Below, in pieces: positions 35,313 through 42,665 of a DNA stretch of 64,000 bases (positions are counted from its first letter, which is position 1; each line of letters opens with the position of its first letter). The position numbers and the translations under genes are program-made. The stretch lies in contig JBHGBM010000018.1 of assembly GCA_041946965.1 (NCBI GenBank), positions 71,893-135,892 of the forward strand, read 5' to 3'. Source of the DNA: JBHGBM01 sp041946965. GTDB taxonomy: Bacteria > Acidobacteriota > Terriglobia > Bryobacterales > Bryobacteraceae. The notes under the pieces are model-generated. The model saw only the letters and a program-made list of their open reading frames with translations. It had not been told where the DNA came from and did not search any database.

Positions 35313-36179
35313 TTACTTCGCGCTCGACACCGGCCCGATGGGGCCGCGCGCGATCGCCACGTCGTCGATGTAGACGTGATCCTCGCTTCTCGCCGGCCGC
35401 GTCCCGCCCTGGTAGACGTTCATCCACACCGCCTCGATCTTCAGCTCGGCAGTGTCGCGCATGCGCACATCGGTCTTTTCGAAGGCCGGCTTGCCGTCGA
35501 TCCAGGCGCGCAGAATCCCGTCGTTCTTCCCGGGCGTGTTGAGCCTGACATGCTGCTCGACGCAATACCAGCGGTTGTTTACCAGGTACCCCAGACGCTC
35601 GCGGTCCCAAACCCAGACCGAGCCGTATTGGCCGCGCATGTCCACGTGATAGCAGTAGAAGCCGATGGGAGTCTCGCCGCCGCGCTGTGCGGAAAAACTG
35701 CCGCGCGCGGACCAGCCGTCATGCCCGTTGACGCGCCGGCCGCCCCATCCGGCGCGGTTGTATGTGCCGGAGACGCCCGGCAACTTGCCGCCCTGCCCGG
35801 TGGGGTCCCAGTCGTCGGCCAGCCGCAGGTAATAACGGAAGTGGATCTCCTCGGGCTCCGCTCCCGTGCGCCGGAGAAAGCGGTACATGAGGTTGCAGCC
35901 GAGGTTGCCGCCCTGCGGAACGCGCACCCGCAGCGCCTTGCCGCGGTGCGGCTCAAACTTCAGTGCAGGGTCTTCGGCCACCGTGTCCAGGGTTCGCTCG
36001 GGCGTATCGAGTCCCCATTCCCTGAACCACTCCGGCGACTCGAAATCGCACGTGAACAGGACGTCCCCGTCGGCGGCCGGCGCAGGATTCCACGGCCGCG
36101 CGGGCCGCGCCGCCAGCGCCAGGATCCCCGCAGCCACCGCGGGGACAAGACTGCGATACAGGTTTCGTTGCGTCGGCAT
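35313..36179 (-). CDS. Exported polysaccharide-lyase-like jelly-roll protein (PL14-like)
   Basis: 288 aa with an N-terminal signal sequence (about 1-27). The body is one beta jelly roll: DVLFTCDFES, GNLGCNLMYRFL, IHFRYYLRLADDW, GGKLPGVSG, FYCYHVDMRGQYGSVW, WYCVEQHVRLNTPGKNDGILRAWIDG and DHVYIDDVAIA. The G-G-K-L-P-G and R-Y-Y-[LV]-[RK] stretches are those I associate with alginate-lyase-type PL14 proteins and related laminin-G-like proteins. Catalytic function is an inference. A GGGAGA lies upstream of ATG 36179. It is divergent from the broken LacI-family gene. Confidence 0.6.
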   Translation of the reverse strand: MPTQRNLYRSLVPAVAAGILALAARPARPWNPAPAADGDVLFTCDFESPEWFREWGLDTPERTLDTVAEDPALKFEPHRGKALRVRVPQGGNLGCNLMYRFLRRTGAEPEEIHFRYYLRLADDWDPTGQGGKLPGVSGTYNRAGWGGRRVNGHDGWSARGSFSAQRGGETPIGFYCYHVDMRGQYGSVWVWDRERLGYLVNNRWYCVEQHVRLNTPGKNDGILRAWIDGKPAFEKTDVRMRDTAELKIEAVWMNVYQGGTRPARSEDHVYIDDVAIARGPIGPVSSAK

Positions 36180-36276
36180 CGTGATCTCCCCAGTTTACTT
36201 CCGCGGCCGCATGCCCGTTGCCGGCCCAGTCCTTTTTGCCACCTTTCCGGATTCGCTGATCGAAGAGAAGACAACC

Positions 36277-37040
36277 ATGAAGAAGCGCATCGGGGTCCGC
36301 GAGATTGCGCGTCTGGCCGGCGTGCCGGTGGGCGCCGTCGACCGCGCGCTGAACGGGCGCAAGGAGATCAGCCAGGCGGCCCGCGAGCGGGTGTTGCGGA
36401 TCGCCGAACGCCGCGGCTACCGCCCGAACCTCGCGGCCAGGGCCCTGTCCAGCGGCGGAGCCGGCCTGAAGGTGGGGGTATGTATCCCGCGCGAGATCCG
36501 CTTTTTCTACGATCCCTTGCCCGACGGCATCCTGGAGGAGGCGGCCAGGTGCAGGCACATGGGCCTGAAGCTTCTCTACGACTCTGTTCAGCGTCTGGAC
36601 ACCGGCCAATCCGGAAATATCAGGCGGTTGCTTGAGTCCTCTCCGTCGAGCCTCGCCTCAACGGCGTCGTCGCCGGGGAACTGATGGCCAGATTCGTCCC
36701 CCCGGGCTCCCGCGTCGCCATCGTGACGGGCATGCTCCGCAATGAGGATCACCGGCGGAAAGGGAGGGATTTCAGAGCTCTTTTCCCGCGGAGTGTCCCG
36801 GCGGCGCCGCCGGCACGCTCATCGAGGGCCACGAGGACGAAGCCGAAACCTTCCGCAAGTGCCGCGGTCTGCTTGCGAAGGACGCATCGCTCGCGGGCAT
36901 CTACGTCAGCACCGTGAACTGCCTGCCGGTCTGCCGTGCCACTTCACCACGGGAGAACCCTTCCCCGCCGCCCGGCGCCTGAACCCCGTGGTGGTTCTGC
37001 GTTCGCACCTGCACCTGCTCTGGGAGCTGAACCCACAGGC
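36277..37040 (+). pseudogene. Broken LacI-family transcriptional regulator
   Basis: A LacI-type helix-turn-helix is intact after ATG 36277 (VREIARLAGVPVGAVDRALN, then RERVLRIAERRGYRPNLAARAL). The ligand-binding domain starts normally (KVGVCIPREIRFFYDPL) but frame breaks follow. Frame 1 stops at 36684. The next piece reads in frame 3 from about 36657 (LNGVVAGELMARFVPPGSRVAIVTG). From about 36755 the protein continues in frame 2 (EGFQSSFPAECPGGAAGTLIEGHEDEAE ... GIYVSTVNCLPVCRA). A C-terminal piece (RRLNPVVVLRSHLHLLWEL) is in frame 1 again, with about 100 residues missing before it. It cannot make a working sugar-responsive repressor. It sat between two polysaccharide genes it may once have controlled. 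Confidence 0.82.
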
Positions 37041-37070
37041 GGGCGGGGAAGCGCGCGGAGGCGCGCTGAA

Positions 37071-39683
37071 TCACCTCTGCGTGGCAGGCCCGCCGTCTCC
37101 AGGACCGACCTCCAGGGCCTGAAGCATGGCTTCGGCGCGGCACCCGTGCGAGCGGTCCGCGGCCAGGCGTATGTCGATGACCCCGTTCTTTGGCCGGATG
37201 CCGTTGAAGACCAGGTCTACGGGCCGGGCGGCGCCGCCGCCGGCGGCGAAGACATCGAACGCCGCGGCCTTTCGCTCCCCGTTGACGTAGATGTCCATCA
37301 CCCGCTGGCCGGGGCCGGTGACTTCGGTCTCGGCAAACTTCAGGCGGGCGTGGTAGACCCCGGGGCCGGTCGTGACGTTGACGATGAACTCGGGCCAGTG
37401 AATGCCGTACAGATACAGGTCGGGATCGGCCGACGCAACGGCGAGGCCGCGCTGTCTCTTCATAGTCCACCAGGTCCGCGCCACCGGGTCGACCGATCTG
37501 CCCGTACGCGCCACCACCTCGGCGCCAGGGCGCCACGGGTTTCCCTGCGAATCCACGTAATCCTGCCGTCCGGTGTAGCCGAACAGAAAACGCTGCGTTT
37601 CCGTGGGCCCGCCGCCCTCGCCGAATCCGGCCTCGCCCGTCGCGGCCGAATGCTGCACCGCGTCGATCATCGCTTCATTGCCTTCGGAGACAGGGTTGCG
37701 TTCGCCGCGCACCGCGATCCTCAGCGTGTGCGAGCCGTTCGCCAGCCCGCTGCGGTAATAGACCACCTGCTGGTAGAGCGCGGCCGGCGTGTAGAAATCA
37801 ATCCCGGCCGCCTGCTTCACACCGTCCACAAACACGTCCGCTCTTCCGCCGGACGGCCCCGTGCGGCCGATCACCCGCACCTGGTTTCCCGTGAATGCGA
37901 ACCTCATCTCGGCGCCCGCGCTGCCGGATTGGTGCACGCTGCCGCCGTGGTCCTGCGCGTTCATCGAGGCCCGCCACGCGCCGGTATAGCTGAGCTTCGG
38001 CGAATCCACCGCCGCCTGCGGATCGTCGCCCCACACCCGGATGTCGCGGCAGCCATCGCGGCGGATGGTCACCAGGACGTCCCCGCCGGCGAGCTTCCGC
38101 AGGGTGTACCCGTTCCCGGAGAGGTCCCCGCGGCGGCTCAACGGGCGGCCGTCTGCGCTCACGCCGGCGGGCTCGAAGGCGAGCCGCAGCACGTCGATGC
38201 TCCGCGGCGGCGCGTCGAAAGCCGTGTAGCGGATGTCCCCGTCTCCATAGACCACCGAGCTGACCACCGACGAGCTGCGCATGATGTGGTTCTCCCGGTT
38301 CGCCCCGAGCACGTCCGGCAGCCACGCCAACGCGCCGAGCACGTGGCGGAGCGCCATGGGATGCGTGATCTTGAACCAGTTGCGGTACACCTGGGCGCCG
38401 CCGAAGACCAGATCTTCGGCCCAGCCGCTCTCCACGGCGTCGTATGTAGCCAGGATGATCTGCCGCCGCGCCATTTCCCGCGCCCACTCGCTTCCGCTCA
38501 GTGCGGCATAGCGGGCGAAATCCGCCGCGAAGCGCATGGGCACATACACCAGAGACTGGCCGCAGCAGTTCTCCGATTCCGGGTAGGCCCACGCCCCGTG
38601 GTAGACTTCCGCCGCCGAGCCGGGATCGGCCGTGGTGTGATGCATGAACAGCGTCAGTATGTTGCGGACGTCGCGCTGCCAGTTCGGGAACTGGTCCGGG
38701 TGGTCCATCATGTACTGCACGTTGAACTCGGAAACGTTCGCCTGGTGCACCGAGCCTTCTCCATCCCAGTAGTTGCGTCCCCAGGTGTCGTTGAAGGTCC
38801 AGGCGGGCAGCAGCGACTCGCGCAGATACCGGCGGCCGTCCTCGCGCGCCTCGAGCAGCGCGCCTTCCTTTCCCGTGTATCCGGTGCGGATCAGTTCGTC
38901 GAGGAAGGTCAGGACAAAGGCCACGCCGCCTTTCTGCGCGATGGTCATGCCGTTTCCGCCGGAGTTGGCGGCGTAGCGTCCCCACGGCGGCTCCCCCGGC
39001 GTCCGGTTGCGGTTGGCGGCCAGCAGGTCGGCCCAGTGCCTGGCCGCTTCATACCACCGCCGGTTGCCGGTCATCTCGTAGGCCCGCACCAGCGCCAGGC
39101 CCGCCTCGGCCGCAATGTCGAGCTGGATCTTGCCGTTGGCGCGAACGTCCTCGCCCGCGCCCAGCCGGCACGCGCCGTAGCGCGCGCCCACAGTCGGCAC
39201 GCTGATTGGGAAACGCGGCCAGCCGTGGTCCGCTCCCGTCTGGCAGTATTCCACCAGGTAGTTCGCCATGGCGGCGATGTGCGTGAAGGCGGCCGGATCT
39301 CCGCTGTACGGATAGAACCGTTCCCAGGCGTTGATCGTATTCGCCGCCCGCTGTACCAGGTCGCCGTTATTCCAGTCCGCCTCCTCCAGCACCGTGATGC
39401 GGCCGTCCGGCTCGATGTTCCACTTTCCGTTGTAAAGATACTCGGGAGCGGCGGCTACCGCCCGCGATTTGTCCGCCCACGGATAGCGCTTCAACGTCTC
39501 GGCGGCGATACGGGCGCGGAAATCGAGCTGCCCGTTCTGCCCTTCGTACCAGGGCGCGATGACGCCGTGGCGGTCCTGCTTCACCGCGTGCGCGTAGTAA
39601 CGTTCCGCGGTGGAAGCCGCACGGGCCGCCGGGGCAGCCAGCGCAGCCGCACATCCGAGGAGCAGGAGCTTGGGAAATGACAT
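37071..39683 (-). CDS. Exported (alpha/alpha)-toroid protein with C-terminal malectin domain
   Basis: 870 aa. Signal peptide 1-22. Residues about 25-470 are helical and rich in aromatic residues (ETLKRYPWADKS, AAEAGLALVRAYEMTGNRRWYEAARHWAD), as in (alpha/alpha) glycosidases and lyases. Residues about 480-690 are beta-rich with a galactose-binding-like stretch (AEMRFAFTGNQVRVIGRTG, ADVFVDGVKQ). The C-terminus from about 700 is a malectin-type carbohydrate-binding domain (FLFGYTGRQDYVDSQGNPW ... YHARLKFAETEVTGPGQRVMDIYVNG). Malectin domains bind di-glucose-type sugars. The N-terminal activity is unassigned. A very good promoter lies 12 bp before the ATG, so the mRNA has almost no leader. Confidence 0.7.
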   Translation of the reverse strand: MSFPKLLLLGCAAALAAPAARAASTAERYYAHAVKQDRHGVIAPWYEGQNGQLDFRARIAAETLKRYPWADKSRAVAAAPEYLYNGKWNIEPDGRITVLEEADWNNGDLVQRAANTINAWERFYPYSGDPAAFTHIAAMANYLVEYCQTGADHGWPRFPISVPTVGARYGACRLGAGEDVRANGKIQLDIAAEAGLALVRAYEMTGNRRWYEAARHWADLLAANRNRTPGEPPWGRYAANSGGNGMTIAQKGGVAFVLTFLDELIRTGYTGKEGALLEAREDGRRYLRESLLPAWTFNDTWGRNYWDGEGSVHQANVSEFNVQYMMDHPDQFPNWQRDVRNILTLFMHHTTADPGSAAEVYHGAWAYPESENCCGQSLVYVPMRFAADFARYAALSGSEWAREMARRQIILATYDAVESGWAEDLVFGGAQVYRNWFKITHPMALRHVLGALAWLPDVLGANRENHIMRSSSVVSSVVYGDGDIRYTAFDAPPRSIDVLRLAFEPAGVSADGRPLSRRGDLSGNGYTLRKLAGGDVLVTIRRDGCRDIRVWGDDPQAAVDSPKLSYTGAWRASMNAQDHGGSVHQSGSAGAEMRFAFTGNQVRVIGRTGPSGGRADVFVDGVKQAAGIDFYTPAALYQQVVYYRSGLANGSHTLRIAVRGERNPVSEGNEAMIDAVQHSAATGEAGFGEGGGPTETQRFLFGYTGRQDYVDSQGNPWRPGAEVVARTGRSVDPVARTWWTMKRQRGLAVASADPDLYLYGIHWPEFIVNVTTGPGVYHARLKFAETEVTGPGQRVMDIYVNGERKAAAFDVFAAGGGAARPVDLVFNGIRPKNGVIDIRLAADRSHGCRAEAMLQALEVGPGDGGPATQR

Positions 39684-39695
39684 AAAGAAGTCTCA

Positions 39696-39724
39696 ATTGT
39701 ATGGTGCCCGTCCCGCACTGACAA
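39696..39724 (-). promoter_or_regulatory. Sigma70-like promoter of the malectin-domain protein gene
   Basis: On the minus strand TTGTCA (39724-39719) and TACAAT (39701-39696) have a 17-bp spacer. Only 12 bp separate the -10 box from ATG 39683, and no SD site is present, so the transcript is probably leaderless or nearly so. Confidence 0.65.
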
Positions 39725-39787
39725 TGGAAGGTCCGGCCGGTATTGTTCCTTTCGTCCAACGGAATGGACGCGACGGATGTTCTCGGA

Positions 39788-39816
39788 TTGACGCAATTCC
39801 CTTCGGGCACTATATT
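39788..39816 (+). promoter_or_regulatory. Sigma70-like promoter of the mini-receptor gene
   Basis: TTGACG (39788-39793) and TATATT (39811-39816) with a 17-bp spacer, 50 bp before ATG 39867. It is divergent from the malectin-protein promoter. Confidence 0.65.
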
Positions 39817-39866
39817 CAATGCAACCCGGGTTCGGCCGCTACCGAGGGTCCGCAAAGGAGTGCGCG

Positions 39867-40097
39867 ATGAAGGGCATGATATTCTGGTTGGCCGCCGCGC
39901 TGGCGCCGGCCGCGCCGGCGCTGCTGGGACAGGTCACGGGCGCCATCAACGGCACCGTGCGGGATAGCAGCGGCGCCGTGTTCAATCACGCCAACCTTCG
40001 CGTTCCCGGAAACAGCGCCATAGGCAACAGCTTCGGCGTCATCAACACTGCCGCTTCGCCGCGCATCGGCCAGCTCGCCCTGAAGCTGATCTTCTGA
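39867..40097 (+). CDS. 76-aa 'mini-receptor': TonB-receptor N- and C-termini joined in frame
   Basis: A signal peptide (1-21, ending LLGQ) is followed by the first strand of a CarboxypepD_reg domain (TGAINGTVRDSSGAV, to about residue 37). This then joins directly to the last 40 residues of an Oar-like receptor (FNHANLRVPGNSAIGNSFGV ... ASPRIGQLALKLIF, stop). The frame is unbroken. The gene keeps a good promoter (39788-39816) and AAGGAG (39855-39860) 6 nt before the ATG. A functional receptor of this length is impossible, since it lacks the plug and barrel. It is either a deletion relic that still expresses a short exported peptide, or a peptide with a new role. It is listed as a CDS because the frame and signals are intact. 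Confidence 0.6.
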   Translation: MKGMIFWLAAALAPAAPALLGQVTGAINGTVRDSSGAVFNHANLRVPGNSAIGNSFGVINTAASPRIGQLALKLIF

Positions 40098-40141
40098 GTG
40101 CCCCTTGAACCGGCTTGCGGCCCCGGCCCGGCGATTGGCAG

Positions 40142-41257
40142 TCAGAAAGTCGTGTGCAGGCTCTGTGTACGCCCGGTGCGGGAGGCTTCGTAGGCCTTCT
40201 CCACGACCTCTACGAGGTGGCACGCCTGCCGCGGGTGGCTGACCGGCTGCTTATCTTCGAGGAGACACTCCACGAGGTGGAAAATGTCGGCGTAAACCTG
40301 CGCCTCGGGCAAATGGGCATGCGCTCCCGCGAGCCCGGGAATGGTTTCGAGGGGGCCCTCCATCAAAGCAAGCTTCCCTCCGGCGCGCATTTCGAGCCGC
40401 GTGGGGTACCACGTCGCCGGATCGACTTCGGACGTCTCGATGGAGCCGTTGCTGCCGTACACCCCTATGAAACCGGCCGGAATCGCCTGGCCCTCGGCGC
40501 AGTAGTTGCCGCTGGCAACGGCGAGAATTCCCTGGTCAAACTCGAGCAGCAGGACGGCATTATCCTCGGTTTCGACCTGCCGCGGGCCGGGCGCGCCATC
40601 GTTCGCACTCAAGTGGCGAACGGGGATGCGGAGATTGGCCATCGCGGTCACCTTGCGGGCCGGTCCGAACAGGGTGGTAAGGGTTGCGAGCGAATACAAC
40701 GTGCGGTCGCGAACCGGGCCGCCCAGCGGGCCGTAGTGCCACGTGCGGTCGAACCCGCTGCCCTCGCAAGTGGTTGGAAAGTGCGTGGCGGTGACGCACC
40801 AGAATACCGTGCCCAGAGCGCCCTGGCGGACCGTAAGGCCGAGGGCATCGATCAGAGGGCAGAGCCGCTGCGCGGGGGCGGCGAGCAAGGTCCGCCCGCA
40901 TTTCCCGGCCGCCGCGAGAACACGCTGCGCGTCAGGCAAGGTTCCCGCCATGGGTTTCTGCAAGTAGACGTGCTTGCCGCGCTCCAGGGCCGCGATGGCC
41001 TGCTCCGCGTGGCAGGCGGTCGGAGTCAGGATGCAGACCAGGTCGATGCGCGGGTCGCCGAGCATCTGCTCGCAGCTTGCGAACCACCGCGGCACGCCAA
41101 AACGCTCCGCCGTGGCCCGCGCCCGAGGCGCGTCAACGTCGCACACCGCGGTGACTTCCATCCTCTCCCGGGCGTCGGGTTCGCTCAGGTGCGGAAGCAC
41201 GCCCCGGAGGGTGATATCGCCGCACCCCGCAATCCCGATCCGGACCGGAGACCTCAT
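40142..41257 (-). CDS. Cytoplasmic Gfo/Idh/MocA family oxidoreductase
   Basis: 371 aa without a signal sequence, unlike the three other members in the window. Rossmann motif IGIAGCGDITLRGV at the very N-terminus, active-site motif LQKPMAG (Lys in the EKP position, with Glu replaced by Gln), and ETSEVDPATWYPTRLEMR in the C-terminal domain. It probably acts on a sugar or nucleotide sugar together with the DegT enzyme, whose stop overlaps this start by 4 nt (ATGA). It is the last gene of the six-gene operon starting at 52379. Confidence 0.87.
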   Translation of the reverse strand: MRSPVRIGIAGCGDITLRGVLPHLSEPDARERMEVTAVCDVDAPRARATAERFGVPRWFASCEQMLGDPRIDLVCILTPTACHAEQAIAALERGKHVYLQKPMAGTLPDAQRVLAAAGKCGRTLLAAPAQRLCPLIDALGLTVRQGALGTVFWCVTATHFPTTCEGSGFDRTWHYGPLGGPVRDRTLYSLATLTTLFGPARKVTAMANLRIPVRHLSANDGAPGPRQVETEDNAVLLLEFDQGILAVASGNYCAEGQAIPAGFIGVYGSNGSIETSEVDPATWYPTRLEMRAGGKLALMEGPLETIPGLAGAHAHLPEAQVYADIFHLVECLLEDKQPVSHPRQACHLVEVVEKAYEASRTGRTQSLHTTF

Positions 41258-42600
41258 CGCCCGGCTGCCATCGCCAGCGCGCGTATCTCGTCGCGGTTTG
41301 CCAGCGCTCCTCCGGAAAGCGGCTCCGATAGTCTAATCGTCAACACCTTGTCGATCTGCGAAAACACCTTCCGGAATCCGGCGGCCAGATAGTCGATCAC
41401 CTGCGAACTCACCGCGGTGGGCGCTTCGGCCACCATCGAAGTCTGCTGAACGATGCGGTTTGCCTCCGGGTACTCCGCCGGGTTGTAGACCCGGTCCGAG
41501 GTCCAGGTGCGTCTCCACGGGAAGCGGGCTTCGAAGGCGGCCGGATCTGAAAAAACCGGCAGTCCGGGGAGCGTCCAGTTCATCCAGGAACGCAGCAGGA
41601 CTCCCTCGCAGGCGAGTGCGGCCACCACTCTTGCACGGAACTCGGAAGGGTCGCCATCCACTCCGATGGCCTGCGGATCGAAGCGAACCCGGTACATGTG
41701 GTACACGTGCGTACGATCGGCAGGGACCTCCGGGGGGATCACCCCCGCGATTTCCTTGAGTTGCGCGGTGAGCCTTTCGCAGTTCTGCTGGCGGATGCGG
41801 TTCAACTCGTCGATGCGCGCCAGTTGGCCCCTTGCCAGTGTGGCTCCGACTACGCTGCAACGATAGTTATGGCCCAGGGTCGCGAGCGGATACTTGCTGT
41901 CCTCCCGCGGCGCATTGAGCGTGACCCGCAGGCCCAGTCCGTCGAGGCGCTCGAAGTACTCCTTATGCCTGGTGGTGAACAGCCCGGCCTCGCCGGCAAC
42001 CGCATTCTTAACCCCGTTCAGGCTAAAGGCCGCCGCGTCTCCCAAGCTGCCGGTGGATCTCCCCTTGTAAGTCGCCCCGGGCGCGTGAGCGCAGTCTTCG
42101 ATGACGGCGATGGAGTATCTGCGGGCCTCCCGGTTGATCTCATCCATATCCGCCGGAAGCCCGGAGAGATGGACGACGATGAGCGCCTTCGTGCGCGGGG
42201 TGACGTGTCTGGCGATCTGCGCCGGGTCCAGGTTATGCGAATGGCGCTGCACGTCCACGAACACCGGGACGGCGCCCGCGTGCAAAATCGCCAGGGCCGA
42301 GGCCATGAAGCTGTAGGCGGGAACCAGGACCTCGTCGCCCGGTCCCACTCCGGCCGCCCACAGGCCGGCGTGCAGGGCGGCCGTCCCGGAACTGAGCGCC
42401 GCGCAGTACGGAACGCCGACGCGCTGGCTCCATTCCTGTTGCAGGAGCGCGACCTGCGGCGCGTCGCAGCCGAACAACTGCTCCTGCTGGAGCACCCGTC
42501 CGAGTTCCTCGATCTCGGCTGCCGTCCACCGCGGCCAGCGGGTGCGCTGAATGTCTTGCGGCATGACCGGGCTGCCGCCGAAAATGGCCAGTTGATCCAT
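41254..42600 (-). CDS. DegT/DnrJ/EryC1/StrS family aminotransferase
   Basis: 448 aa. PLP enzyme of the sugar aminotransferase family: ALSSGTAALHAGLWAAGVGPGDEV, PAYSFMASALAIL, VIEDCAHAPGA (Asp169), and FSLNGVKNAVAGEAG with the Schiff-base Lys198. GEAG replaces the usual GEGG. It has no signal sequence, so it works in the cytoplasm. The start is set at ATG 42600, giving the family-like N-terminus MDQLAIFGGSP; ATG 42615 is possible and neither has a good SD site. It follows receptor 3 by 65 nt and overlaps the oxidoreductase gene. The DegT and Gfo/Idh/MocA pairing is typical of amino-sugar or keto-sugar pathways. Confidence 0.87.
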   Translation of the reverse strand: MDQLAIFGGSPVMPQDIQRTRWPRWTAAEIEELGRVLQQEQLFGCDAPQVALLQQEWSQRVGVPYCAALSSGTAALHAGLWAAGVGPGDEVLVPAYSFMASALAILHAGAVPVFVDVQRHSHNLDPAQIARHVTPRTKALIVVHLSGLPADMDEINREARRYSIAVIEDCAHAPGATYKGRSTGSLGDAAAFSLNGVKNAVAGEAGLFTTRHKEYFERLDGLGLRVTLNAPREDSKYPLATLGHNYRCSVVGATLARGQLARIDELNRIRQQNCERLTAQLKEIAGVIPPEVPADRTHVYHMYRVRFDPQAIGVDGDPSEFRARVVAALACEGVLLRSWMNWTLPGLPVFSDPAAFEARFPWRRTWTSDRVYNPAEYPEANRIVQQTSMVAEAPTAVSSQVIDYLAAGFRKVFSQIDKVLTIRLSEPLSGGALANRDEIRALAMAAGR

Positions 42601-42665
42601 AGTCGGAACAATCATACACCCGGGCCGGTTCTTTTGTCGATGATCGAGCATCGAGGTGGTCCCGC

